This document shows, piece after piece, positions 36,169 to 44,866 of a DNA stretch of 64,000 nt (position 1 is the stretch's first letter; each line of letters opens with the position of its first letter). This stretch comes from [Clostridium] fimetarium (lineage in GTDB: Bacteria > Bacillota > Clostridia > Lachnospirales > Lachnospiraceae), in assembly GCF_900111235.1 (NCBI RefSeq), contig NZ_FOJI01000002.1, forward strand, positions 124,001 through 188,000, read 5' to 3'. A program made the translations under genes and the position numbers. The notes under the pieces are model-generated. The model saw only the letters and a list, made by a program, of their open reading frames with translations. It was not told the DNA's origin and did no database searches.

Positions 36169-36350
36169 GTGAATATGAATTTATAATTATCCATTTCGCC
36201 TGCCTTTCCTTCAAGCAGTATGTTCTTTACAAGCCTCAAGGATGATGAAAAGTCTCACTTCGTTCGGTTTTTCATCTGAGTCTTGACATAACATAAGCAC
36301 TGCTTTCAGCCGGTCGACGGCGAAATGGATAATTATAAATTTATATTCAC
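36169..36350. repeat. Giant hairpin element, family A copy 3
   Basis: This 182-bp imperfect palindrome follows glmS. The outer arms, with AATTTATAATTATCCATTTC on the left, pair over 32 bp with a single G-T pair. The inner sequence and the tip CTCACTTCGTTCG (36254-36266) match copies 1 and 2. Left flank AGGTGTGAGTGAATAT and right flank TTCACGGGCTACTTTGTTG resemble the outer ends of copy 1. Arm sequences near GCATTT/CCATTT differ from copy 1 on both sides in a matching way. The rest of the gap to 36613 is A/G-rich with AACAAAAG repeats near 36450. Confidence 0.85.
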
Positions 36351-36613
36351 GGGCTACTTTGTTGGAAATGGGTTGGAGCTTAAACTGGTCGTAAATTTTC
36401 CGAGATTCATAGAAGTTTTACCAAGCGAATAAAAGAAGAAAACAAAATAACAAAAGAACAAAAGAACAAAAGAAGAAAAGTATAAAGAGTAACGAGTAAC
36501 AGAATCGTAGAATAATAAAAAATTGAAAAATAGAAATCTAAAAATAATTAAAAAAGAATTAAAATGATAAAAGATTTGAGAAATAATAAATTATATGGTG
36601 GGTGTGTGGTAGA

Positions 36614-37282
36614 ATGAATGAGATGGTTGGTGTTAAGGAATTATTTGATTTAGATGAGACCATTGCGGCTAGTATTTTTGAAGGGGTTGTTTATCCTTGG
36701 GAAGTGTTGGGCAAGATTGGAGATTATATTGTTGAACTTGGAAATACACTGTCGTTAGATGAGTATGACAAGGTTGGCGAGAATGTTTGGATTGCAAAGA
36801 GTGCAAAGGTTGCTCCTACAGCGTTTGTGAATGGGCCTTGTATTATAGATAAGGGTGCAGAAGTTCGTCATTGTGCATTTATCAGGGGTAACGCAATTAT
36901 TGGGCAGGGTGCTGTTGTAGGCAACTCAACAGAACTTAAGAATGTTTTGTTGTTTAATAAAGTGCAGGTGCCACATTACAATTATGTCGGAGATTCAATT
37001 TTAGGATTTAAGGCACATATGGGTGCAGGTTCTATTACTTCGAATGTAAAGTCAGACAAGTCATTGGTAACAATAAAGGCTCCAGATGCTCCAATCGAGA
37101 CTGGAATTAAAAAAGTCGGTGCAATGCTTGGAGATAATGTAGAGGTTGGCTGTGGTAGCATTTTAAATCCAGGAACAATTATTGGTAGAAATAGCAATAT
37201 TTACCCATTATCAAGTGTCCGCGGCTATGTAAATGCTGGAAGTATATACAAAAAACAAGGCGAAATAGTGGCTAAAAACTAG
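36614..37282 (+). CDS. Left-handed beta-helix (hexapeptide repeat) acyltransferase-like protein
   Basis: This 222-residue protein has about 40 N-terminal residues of its own, then clear hexapeptide repeats (VGENVWIAKSAKVAPTAFV, GPCIIDKGAEVRHCAFIRG, NAIIGQGAVVGNS, later VEVGCGSILNPGTIIGRNS). The GAGSITSNVKSDK loop resembles the C-terminal acetyltransferase half of GlmU-like enzymes. There is no nucleotidyltransferase domain. A role in sugar nucleotide metabolism is suggested by glmS upstream but not shown. The ATG at 36614 is preferred over the GTG at 36602. Confidence 0.82.
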   Translation: MNEMVGVKELFDLDETIAASIFEGVVYPWEVLGKIGDYIVELGNTLSLDEYDKVGENVWIAKSAKVAPTAFVNGPCIIDKGAEVRHCAFIRGNAIIGQGAVVGNSTELKNVLLFNKVQVPHYNYVGDSILGFKAHMGAGSITSNVKSDKSLVTIKAPDAPIETGIKKVGAMLGDNVEVGCGSILNPGTIIGRNSNIYPLSSVRGYVNAGSIYKKQGEIVAKN

Positions 37283-37409
37283 GGCTAATCGGCACATAAA
37301 ACTAAGATAGATAATAATTTAACAATATTATTCTTATAATCCATTGACTATTTTGTCTTATTATGAGAGAATAATCGTAGTTATTTTACATATTGAAAGG
37401 AGTAACATA

Positions 37410-38102
37410 ATGATTTATACACAGGAAATTCAAAACATGTGCTCAGTTGCACAAGGCGCACGTCATGGTGCAGCGCCAGTTCCAGAAGAAGGAAAATGGG
37501 TAAAAAATAAAGAAGTTAAGGATATTTCAGGCTTAACACACGGCATCGGTTGGTGTGCACCACAACAAGGTGCTTGTAAGCTTACACTTAACGTAAAAGA
37601 GGGTATCATTCAGGAAGCATTAATTGAAACAATTGGTTGTTCGGGTATGACACATTCAGCTGCTATGGCTGGTGAGATTTTACCAGGATTAACGGTTATG
37701 GAAGCTTTGAATACTGATTTGGTATGTGATGCAATTAACACAGCGATGAGAGAATTATTCTTACAGATTGTATATGGTAGAACTCAGAGCGCTTTTTCAG
37801 AAGGTGGACTTCCAATCGGAGCCGGTCTTGAAGATTTAGGTAAAGGTCTTCGTTCACAGGTTGGTACAATGTATGGAACACTTGCAAAAGGTCCTCGTTA
37901 CCTTGAAATGGCAGAAGGATTTGTAACAGGTAATGCTCTTGATGCTGATGGCGAAATTATCGGATATCAGTTCGTAAACTTTGGAAAAATGACAGACTTC
38001 ATTAAGAAGGGCGATGATCCTACAACTGCTTATGAGAAATCAAAAGGACAGTACGGAAGAGTTGCAGATGCAGTTAAGATTATTGATCCACGTCACGAAT
38101 AA
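37410..38102 (+). CDS. Iron-sulfur cluster scaffold-like protein paired with GGGtGRT protein
   Basis: This 230-residue cytoplasmic protein has a NifU/IscU-like core: GWCAPQQGACKL, then a region with ETIGCSGMTHSAAMAGEILPGLTVMEAL and DLVCDAINTAM, which places conserved cysteines where the scaffold binds clusters. A longer C-terminal half (GPRYLEMAEGFVTGNALDADGEIIGYQFVNFG) is specific to this group. It is annotated in many Clostridia only as a scaffold protein and is always next to the GGGtGRT gene in my memory of such genomes. ATG 37410 follows GAAAGGAG by 7 bases. Confidence 0.85.
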   Translation: MIYTQEIQNMCSVAQGARHGAAPVPEEGKWVKNKEVKDISGLTHGIGWCAPQQGACKLTLNVKEGIIQEALIETIGCSGMTHSAAMAGEILPGLTVMEALNTDLVCDAINTAMRELFLQIVYGRTQSAFSEGGLPIGAGLEDLGKGLRSQVGTMYGTLAKGPRYLEMAEGFVTGNALDADGEIIGYQFVNFGKMTDFIKKGDDPTTAYEKSKGQYGRVADAVKIIDPRHE

Positions 38103-38150
38103 ATTATCAATAATTAGGTAATAGAAATCAAAATTAGGAGGAATTTTCAG

Positions 38151-39161
38151 ATGGCTTTATTTGAATCATATGAAAGAAGAATAGATAAGATTAATGCTGT
38201 TTTAAACAGCTATGGCATTTCTTCAATTGAAGAAGCAGAAAAGATTACAAAAGATGCCGGATTAGATGTATATAATACGGTAAAAGGTATTCAATCAATT
38301 TGTTTTGAGAATGCATGTTGGGCTTATATTGTTGGCGCAGCAATCGCAATCAAAAAAGATTGCAGAAGAGCAGCTGATGCTTCTGCAGCAATCGGTGAAG
38401 GTCTTCAGGCTTTCTGTATCCCAGGTTCTGTTGCTGATCAACGTAAAGTTGGTTTGGGACATGGTAACCTTGGCAAGATGTTACTTGAAGAAGAAACAGA
38501 TTGTTTCGCATTTTTAGCTGGTCATGAATCATTTGCAGCAGCTGAAGGCGCTATCGGTATCGCAGAAAAGGCAAACAAAGTAAGAGTTCGCCCATTAAGA
38601 GTTATTTTAAATGGTCTCGGAAAAGATGCTGCTAAAGTAATTTCAAGAATCAACGGATTTACATATGTTGAAACTGAAATGGATTACAAAGCGGGCGAAG
38701 TACATGAACTTTCTAGAAAATCATATTCAGTAGGTCTTAGAGCTGCAGTTAACTGCTACGGTTGTGATGACGTAACTGAAGGTGTTGCTATTATGCATAA
38801 AGAAAAAGTTGATGTATCTATTACAGGTAACTCAACAAACCCTACAAGATTCCAGCATCCAGTTGCAGGTACATACAAAAAAGAATGCATCGAACAGGGA
38901 AAGAAATTCTTCTCAGTTGCTTCAGGCGGTGGTACAGGACGTACACTTCACCCAGATAACATGGGCTCAGGTCCTGCTTCATATGGTATGACTGATACAA
39001 TGGGTCGTATGCATTCAGATGCTCAGTTCGCTGGATCATCATCAGTTCCTGCTCATGTAGAAATGATGGGATTGATCGGCATGGGAAATAATCCTATGGT
39101 AGGCGCTACTGTAGCTGTTGCTGTTGGTATTGAAGAAGCTGCTAAGGCTGGTAAATTCTAA
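38151..39161 (+). CDS. GGGtGRT protein
   Basis: This 336-residue cytoplasmic protein contains the defining motif SVASGGGTGRTLHPDNMG (residues about 255-272). Conserved cysteines are spread through it (FENACWAY, AFCIPGSVAD, NCYGCDDVTEG, KKECIEQG). Ala/Gly-rich segments (VGATVAVAVGIEEAAKAG) suggest a compact alpha/beta fold. Its function is not established; pairing with a cluster scaffold points to an iron-sulfur-linked enzyme. Codon use is strongly biased toward GCT, GGT and CGT, as in abundant proteins. AGGAGG precedes the ATG. Confidence 0.88.
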   Translation: MALFESYERRIDKINAVLNSYGISSIEEAEKITKDAGLDVYNTVKGIQSICFENACWAYIVGAAIAIKKDCRRAADASAAIGEGLQAFCIPGSVADQRKVGLGHGNLGKMLLEEETDCFAFLAGHESFAAAEGAIGIAEKANKVRVRPLRVILNGLGKDAAKVISRINGFTYVETEMDYKAGEVHELSRKSYSVGLRAAVNCYGCDDVTEGVAIMHKEKVDVSITGNSTNPTRFQHPVAGTYKKECIEQGKKFFSVASGGGTGRTLHPDNMGSGPASYGMTDTMGRMHSDAQFAGSSSVPAHVEMMGLIGMGNNPMVGATVAVAVGIEEAAKAGKF

Positions 39162-39205
39162 TCTTTCCATAGGTCTGGTAGTATAGATTTTAAGAAAACA
39201 AGCAA

Positions 39206-39265
39206 AAATATACAAAAGAAGGTGCATCAATCATTCGTGGTTGATGCACCTTCTTTTGTATATTT
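39206..39265 (+). terminator. 25-bp perfect stem terminator after the GGGtGRT gene
   Basis: Bases 39206-39230 pair perfectly with 39241-39265 around the loop TCATTCGTGG, with AAA on the left side and TTT on the right, so it could stop transcription from both directions. The same loop and GTGCATCAA stem recur at 57981. Confidence 0.9.
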
Positions 39266-39362
39266 ATAAGAGTATGTTGTGATATAATCAAGTCCAAAAA
39301 CAGAAACAAAATGATAGAGTCAGTATTTCTGTGAAATCAACTATAAATATTACCAATGCTCA

Positions 39363-39956
39363 TTACATTTGTTTCCTCAATTCGGGTGTCACATCATAAA
39401 TGTTTTCTAGAGCAGTACGAGTCTCTTTGATCCAATCGAATTTTCCTTTCTTGATACACCAAGTCACTTCGTGTCCTAAAAACGTATATGCAGACGCCAT
39501 GTATAATGCTTTCGCATCACTTTGATTTCTGATTTGACCAAATTCCTGTCCCTTTTTAATAATCATTACGGCAATATCGGTTAATTCATCTCTGAAATCG
39601 TAGCTTCCATAGTCTTCTTTTAGATTACTAATCATCATTTGACTAAAGAAATCAGTCCCATACTTACTAGCCTCTGTTACAAGATATTCGAAACACATCA
39701 TTAATTGTTCCCAATAGTTATCCATTGCAAAGATAGAAATGAGAAATTGGCTAAGATTATGCGTAATAGAATCATAAAAGTGTAGTATAATATCCTCTTT
39801 GGAATTGAGATGATAGTAAAATGTGGTCTTAGAAATCTTGCAGGATTCGCAAATATCTACAACAGTAACATTCTGATATCCTTTTTTCAAAAACAATTGA
39901 TGTGCAGTTTCTATAATAAAGTCCTTTGTTGAATTCTTTTCCATGATTACCTCCAA
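39363..39956 (-). CDS. TetR/AcrR-family transcriptional regulator
   Basis: This 197-residue repressor has the N-terminal HTH typical of the family (FIIETAHQLFLKKGYQNVTVVDICESCKISKTTFYYHLNSKEDIILHFYD), with a helical ligand-binding C-terminal domain. It is divergent from the old-yellow-enzyme-type gene, and two matching palindromes lie between them, so that gene is its likely target. The ligand is unknown. Confidence 0.92.
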   Translation of the reverse strand: MEVIMEKNSTKDFIIETAHQLFLKKGYQNVTVVDICESCKISKTTFYYHLNSKEDIILHFYDSITHNLSQFLISIFAMDNYWEQLMMCFEYLVTEASKYGTDFFSQMMISNLKEDYGSYDFRDELTDIAVMIIKKGQEFGQIRNQSDAKALYMASAYTFLGHEVTWCIKKGKFDWIKETRTALENIYDVTPELRKQM

Positions 39957-40019
39957 TTTTTATGGGATTCGTTAAATGAACCAATGTCATATTAGCATAA
40001 AAAATCGCTTTAATCTACA

Positions 40020-40084
40020 TTGACAATTATTTAACAAGGTGATACTATATTACTATAGTAATACATTATATTACCGAGGTAATA
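40020..40084 (+). promoter_or_regulatory. Promoter with two palindromic TetR-type operators
   Basis: TTGACA (40020-40025) and TACTAT (40043-40048) with a 17-base spacer form a strong promoter. Two 16-bp palindromes follow, TATTACTATAGTAATA (40048-40063) and TATTACCGAGGTAATA (40069-40084). They share TATTAC..GTAATA and are centred 21 bases apart, two helical turns. They cover the -10 and start region, so a bound repressor would block transcription. Confidence 0.87.
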
Positions 40085-40121
40085 CAATGTATTCTACGGT
40101 AAATCAAAAAGGAGAGTACAT

Positions 40122-42038
40122 ATGCTTAAATTATTTGAAAGAACACAAATTGGAAAGATGAAATTGAAAAATCGTATTGTTATGGGTCCTATGGGAACAA
40201 CAGGCGAGTCAGATGGATCGTATTGTACAGAAGGTATCCGCTATTTTGAAGAACGCGCAAAGGGTGGCACTGGATTAATTATTACAGGTGCTAATGTTGT
40301 TACTACAAAATATGAACCACGTCCATGTACGGAACTTAGTAATTTTCATCATGTAGAGCGTCTTAATATGTTAGTGGAACGTTGTCATCATTATGGTGCT
40401 AAGGTTTGCGTACAGATTTCACCAGGATTAGGTCGTCAACAGTTTACAGATCCATTTACACCTCCATATTCATCAAGTGACTGCAATGCTTTTTGGTTCC
40501 CGAACTTAAAATGTAAACCATTTAAAAAAGAAGAAATTAAAGATCTTGTAGAAAAGATTGGATTTTCTGCGAGCCTAGCTAAAATGGCAGGTGCAGACGC
40601 AGTAGAATTACATGCTTACGGTGGCTATTTATTAGACCAATTCCATTCAAAACAATGGAATAATCGTACGGATGAATACGGCGGAGAATTGAAAAATCGT
40701 ATGAGATTCACTTTGGAATGCATTGAATCAATTCGTAAAAATGTAGGGCCGAAGTTTCCAATATTAGTAAAATTCACACCTGTTCATCGTGTAGAGGGCG
40801 GACGTGAATTGGAGGAAGGGTTAGAGATGGCTAAAATTCTAGAAGCAGCAAATATAGATGCTCTTCATGTTGATGTTGGGTGCTATGAAGCATGGAATAA
40901 AGCAATCTCTACTGTATATGAAAAAGAAGGACATCAAATGGATGTCGTAGAAGCAGTAAAGAAATTAGTATCTGTTCCTGTTCTTGGTCAAGGAAAAATG
41001 TTTGACCCTGAAAAAGCGGAAAAAGCAGTTGCAGAAGGAAAGACAGATTATATCGTATTAGGACACCAGATGTTAGCAGATCCAGATTGGGCTAATAAAG
41101 TAAAATCTGGAGATACAATGGATATAGTTCCTTGTATTGGATGTAATGAATGTCTTCTTGCTGGTTTTTCAGGAAAACATTATTACTGTGCAGTTAACCC
41201 ATTGTGTTATGCAGAAGATTCATTCCAACTTCCAGTAGCAGATGGCTTGAAGAAATCCATATTAGTAATCGGTGGTGGTCCTGGTGGAATGTCTGCAGCA
41301 ATTACAGCTGCAAAACGTGGGTTCGATGTTGAACTATGGGAAAAATCCTCTCGTTTAGGTGGTAACCTATGGGCAGCCGGTCTTCCAACTTTTAAACATG
41401 ATGTACTTAAGTTAATCACATATATGGAACGTCAAGTATTAAAACTCGGAGTTACTGTAAAATTGAATAAGGAAGCTACTGAGCAAGAAGTAGTAGCTGG
41501 AAAATTTGATAAAGTTGTTTTAGCCGCAGGTTCATTACCAGTGATGCCCCCGATTGAAGGAATTGAATTAGCAGCACCTTCAAATGATTATCTATTAGGG
41601 CTCAAAAAGCCAGGCAAGAAGGTAATTGTAATCGGTGGCGGTCTAGTTGGATGTGAGACAGCAGCTTATATGAAGGAAACAGCTGATGAAGTAACAATTG
41701 TAGAGATGTTAGAAGATATTTTAGCGATTTCAGAACATTGCTTAAACAACGATCAAGCGCTTAGAGCAATTATTAAGGAAAGAAATATTGGAGTAGTTGG
41801 TAATGCAAAAGTAACAAAGATTACTTCTACTGGTATTGAATATACGAAAGATGGACAGGAATGTTCACTTGACTGTGATACAGTAATTATTGCAGCCGGT
41901 TATCGTTCAAACAATCCGTTGGAGAAAGCATTAGAAGATAAAGTAGAAGATTTGACGGTTGTTGGGGATGCGCTAGCACCAAGAAAAATTCTTACAGCAG
42001 TTCATGAAGGCTATCATACAATTCGTGTAATGAAGTAA
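40122..42038 (+). CDS. NADH:flavin oxidoreductase, BaiCD/2-enoate reductase type
   Basis: This 638-residue multidomain oxidoreductase has an N-terminal FMN TIM barrel (LKNRIVMGPMGTTGESDG, MAGADAVELHAYGGYLLDQF, NRTDEYGG). A cluster-binding CIGCNECLLAG...YYCAVNP motif lies near residue 340. A C-terminal FAD/NAD(P) module (VIGGGPGGMSAAITAAKRG, VIVIGGGLVGCETAAYM) follows, ending with VVGDALAPRKILTAVHEGY. The family reduces activated C=C bonds, for example enoates or dienoyl compounds. Substrate cannot be read here. It is a single gene under an adjacent TetR repressor. Confidence 0.93.
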   Translation: MLKLFERTQIGKMKLKNRIVMGPMGTTGESDGSYCTEGIRYFEERAKGGTGLIITGANVVTTKYEPRPCTELSNFHHVERLNMLVERCHHYGAKVCVQISPGLGRQQFTDPFTPPYSSSDCNAFWFPNLKCKPFKKEEIKDLVEKIGFSASLAKMAGADAVELHAYGGYLLDQFHSKQWNNRTDEYGGELKNRMRFTLECIESIRKNVGPKFPILVKFTPVHRVEGGRELEEGLEMAKILEAANIDALHVDVGCYEAWNKAISTVYEKEGHQMDVVEAVKKLVSVPVLGQGKMFDPEKAEKAVAEGKTDYIVLGHQMLADPDWANKVKSGDTMDIVPCIGCNECLLAGFSGKHYYCAVNPLCYAEDSFQLPVADGLKKSILVIGGGPGGMSAAITAAKRGFDVELWEKSSRLGGNLWAAGLPTFKHDVLKLITYMERQVLKLGVTVKLNKEATEQEVVAGKFDKVVLAAGSLPVMPPIEGIELAAPSNDYLLGLKKPGKKVIVIGGGLVGCETAAYMKETADEVTIVEMLEDILAISEHCLNNDQALRAIIKERNIGVVGNAKVTKITSTGIEYTKDGQECSLDCDTVIIAAGYRSNNPLEKALEDKVEDLTVVGDALAPRKILTAVHEGYHTIRVMK

Positions 42039-42152
42039 AAATCTAGAGAATCAAAAAGGGATTTTGCAAAATAGATGAGTAATCTTCTATTTTTGATATA
42101 CTCGCGATACAGCGTCATATATTAGGAGTTGAGGTTATTGGGTAACGTATAA

Positions 42153-43028
42153 TCACAGGTGATTCCTAAACTCGCTTGGCGTCATACCAAACTTCATTTT
42201 GAAAATGCGGTTGAAGTAGGATAAATTATTGTATCCGCATTCCTGCGCAATTGCGAGTATGGAGGAAATCGATTTTGTCAGCATATAAGAAGCAGTAGTA
42301 AGTCTATAATCATTCAGATACGAGAAGAAGGATGTGCCCATACTTGCTTTGAAAAATTTCATAAAATGAGACTGGCTGAAATTACATATTTCAGCCATTT
42401 TTTCGATTGAAATTTCATCTTCAAAGTGTTCTTCTATGTATTTTGTAATGAGCTTTATTTTATCGAGGGCTCTACTTGTTTTATGATGGATATCACATCC
42501 GGTTGAATTTGTGAAAAGAATATAAAAAAATTCATAAAGGCAACTTCTGATTCCAAGGTAATAGCCCGATGGAAAATGAGTGCAGATCTCATCAGCCCGG
42601 TTAATACATTGTAATATTTCATTATAAAATGTAATTGTTTCATTTATAAGGACAGGAAACTGGATTTTCTGTCCGAGGAGACTGTTGAAAAATTCTTCTG
42701 TCAGGGTATCATTTTGCTTTGGTATAAGCATATGAACATTAAAAATGATATTTTCGTACTCAAAAGTTTCGCTTTGATAAGAGGATATGGCATGAAGTTG
42801 CCCTGGCAGTATAACTGCAATATTACCGGCAGTTACTAGATAATCTGTAAGGTCCACACTTACCATGCCACGTCCTTTTTTTACATAAATCAATTCCATT
42901 TCACTGTGCCAGTGCATCGGAACTGAGAAAAAGTCAAGCGGTATGGTACAAAGATAAGTGTTGTAGGAAAAATCTATTTCATAGTGCGATTTGACTTCCT
43001 GATAATTTTCATATTCTAGAATATTCAT
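42153..43028 (-). CDS. AraC-family regulator with cupin sensor domain
   Basis: This 291-residue regulator has an N-terminal AraC-type cupin (VPMHWHSEMELIYVKKGRG..VTAGNIAVILPGQLHAI) and a C-terminal double HTH (ISIEKMAEICNFSQSHFMKFFKASMGTSFFSYLNDYRL and ILAIAQECGYNNLSYFNRIFKMKFGMTPSEFR). It is divergent from malQ, so control of the glucan genes is likely. The effector is unknown. Confidence 0.92.
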   Translation of the reverse strand: MNILEYENYQEVKSHYEIDFSYNTYLCTIPLDFFSVPMHWHSEMELIYVKKGRGMVSVDLTDYLVTAGNIAVILPGQLHAISSYQSETFEYENIIFNVHMLIPKQNDTLTEEFFNSLLGQKIQFPVLINETITFYNEILQCINRADEICTHFPSGYYLGIRSCLYEFFYILFTNSTGCDIHHKTSRALDKIKLITKYIEEHFEDEISIEKMAEICNFSQSHFMKFFKASMGTSFFSYLNDYRLTTASYMLTKSISSILAIAQECGYNNLSYFNRIFKMKFGMTPSEFRNHL

Positions 43029-43201
43029 GTGAGCCCTCCTACATATATTTTGGTAGTGTCATCAACTGATATACTTAAATGTCAAAAAAGTTCCATTCTT
43101 AAAATGATAGAATAGTATTATATAATGATTATATATTGCAAGATATTTTTTTGCAATATGAATATAATGAATTTGTAATCAGACAGAGACGAGGTGTAAT
43201 G

Positions 43202-44704
43202 ATGAAAGAATATAAGAGAGGCGCGGGGGTACTTTTACCAATAACGGCACTAGCATCTCCATATGGCATTGGTAGTTTTGGAAGAGAAGCTTTTAAATTT
43301 GTAGATCAATTGTTGGAAGCGGGGCAGAAATATTGGCAAGTGCTTCCGATGGGTCCTATAAGCTATGGAGATAGTCCCTATCAATCATTATCAGCATTTG
43401 CGGGAAATCCTTATTTTATTGATTTGGAACGCATGATAACAGAAAATCTACTGGATGTAAATGAAGTGGAAGCGTTGGACTATGGTGATACACCAGAATT
43501 TGTCCAATATGATAAAATTTTTAAAAATCGATTTTTGCTATTAAGGAAGGCTTTTGAAAGATGGAATAAGCGCTGTCGTGAAGATAAATGCAAGGAGACG
43601 GAAGCTTTTGATCAATTTGTGAAAGAGGAAGCCGACTGGCTGGAAGACTATGCTTTATATATGGCATGTAAGATTCATTTTAAACAGTGGGAATGGTCCA
43701 GATGGGACGAAGACATTAAATACAGAAATGACCAGGCAATGGCAAAGTATAGGGAAATGCTTTCTGATGAGATTTTGTTTTGGAAATTCCTTCAATTTAG
43801 ATTTTTCCAGGAATGGAGAGAACTGAAAAAATATGCAAATAACAAAGGAATCGAAATCATTGGAGATATACCACTCTATGTGTCTTATGATAGTGCAGAT
43901 GTATGGGCACAACCTCAACTGTTTCAGCTAAATGATAGGATGCAGCTGACAAATGTTGCTGGATGTCCACCAGATGACTTTTCTGATGATGGTCAGAAAT
44001 GGGGCAATCCATTATATAACTGGGGAAAACATGAAGAACAAGATTTTTATTGGTGGAAGCGGAGAATGAAATCCTGTGCACAGTTATATGACCTTACAAG
44101 AATTGATCATTTTATTGGGATGGTTAGATACTACTGCATTCCTTCGGACAAAACCGCAAAGTCAGGTTGGTATGAGAAGGGGCCTGGAATAAAATTAATC
44201 AATGCCATCAATGAGGCAATGAAAGATTCTAAGGTAATAGCAGAAAATCTTGGAGTTGCTGGACCTGATGTGGATGAATTGCTTGAAAAATCTGGATTTC
44301 CAGGTATGAAGGAATTAGAGGTAGCGTTCAATGGAGATCCAAAGAATGAACATTTACCGCATTTTCATCAAAAGCATGGTGTCGTATATATTGGTACGCA
44401 TGACAACGAAACGCTGAAAGGGCATATACTTTATGAAGATAGTAAAAAACTGCAATATATGATGGAATATATTAGTGCAGAAAATGTGAGCCAGATAATT
44501 AGGAAAATGATGCGTATGCTCTATATGAGTGTTTCTGATCTGGTTATTTTGCAAATGCAAGATATTCTTGAAAAAGACAATAAGGCTAGGATGAATTTTC
44601 CTTCCACAGTAGGCGGTAACTGGAAATGGAGGCTTCAGGAGGGTGAGTTTACGCAAGCAATAAGTAAGGAGTTAAAGGAACTTGCTTTTATTTATAACAG
44701 GTAA
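43202..44704 (+). CDS. malQ: 4-alpha-glucanotransferase (amylomaltase), GH77
   Basis: This 500-residue cytoplasmic enzyme transfers maltosyl and longer units between maltodextrins, producing glucose and substrates for phosphorylase. Family motifs are LLPITALASPYGIGSFG, MGPISYGDSPYQSLSAFAGNPYFIDL, GDIPLYVSYDSADVW, LTRIDHFIGMVRYYCIP with the catalytic Asp, VIAENLG with the acid/base Glu, and YIGTHDNETLKG with the third carboxylate. The start is ATG 43202 (or 43199) following GAGGTG; the longer frame from 43136 has no site. It is followed by glycogen phosphorylase. Confidence 0.95.
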   Translation: MKEYKRGAGVLLPITALASPYGIGSFGREAFKFVDQLLEAGQKYWQVLPMGPISYGDSPYQSLSAFAGNPYFIDLERMITENLLDVNEVEALDYGDTPEFVQYDKIFKNRFLLLRKAFERWNKRCREDKCKETEAFDQFVKEEADWLEDYALYMACKIHFKQWEWSRWDEDIKYRNDQAMAKYREMLSDEILFWKFLQFRFFQEWRELKKYANNKGIEIIGDIPLYVSYDSADVWAQPQLFQLNDRMQLTNVAGCPPDDFSDDGQKWGNPLYNWGKHEEQDFYWWKRRMKSCAQLYDLTRIDHFIGMVRYYCIPSDKTAKSGWYEKGPGIKLINAINEAMKDSKVIAENLGVAGPDVDELLEKSGFPGMKELEVAFNGDPKNEHLPHFHQKHGVVYIGTHDNETLKGHILYEDSKKLQYMMEYISAENVSQIIRKMMRMLYMSVSDLVILQMQDILEKDNKARMNFPSTVGGNWKWRLQEGEFTQAISKELKELAFIYNR

Positions 44705-44802
44705 AAAAGTGAAAAACAAGAAAATATTTATGAAAAATAAGTAAGAGAAAATAAGAAAAAAATATAAAAAAGAATATATCAAAGAAAGGAAAATGCATCT
44801 GA

Positions 44803-44851
44803 CCTAATATTCAAGAGTATATTAGGCCGGCATCGCAAATTGAATTGCGAT
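44803..44851 (+). promoter_or_regulatory. Two-hairpin leader upstream of glgP
   Basis: CCTAATA (44803-44809) pairs with TATTAGG (44820-44826), and ATCGCAA (44832-44838) pairs with TTGCGAT (44845-44851). Both end just before the AAGGA ribosome site (44856-44860). The leader could affect translation of glgP, but no known riboswitch is recognisable. Confidence 0.5.
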
Positions 44852-44866
44852 ATGCAAGGATATAAA

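Noticed and set aside
36023-36214. Minus-strand frame at the end of glmS
   Set aside because: It covers the glmS 3' end and the hairpin start and has no supporting signal.
44793-44807. Leader peptide ATGCATCTGACCTAA before glgP
   Set aside because: Only four codons, ribosome site too close, and no regulatory codons; likely chance.
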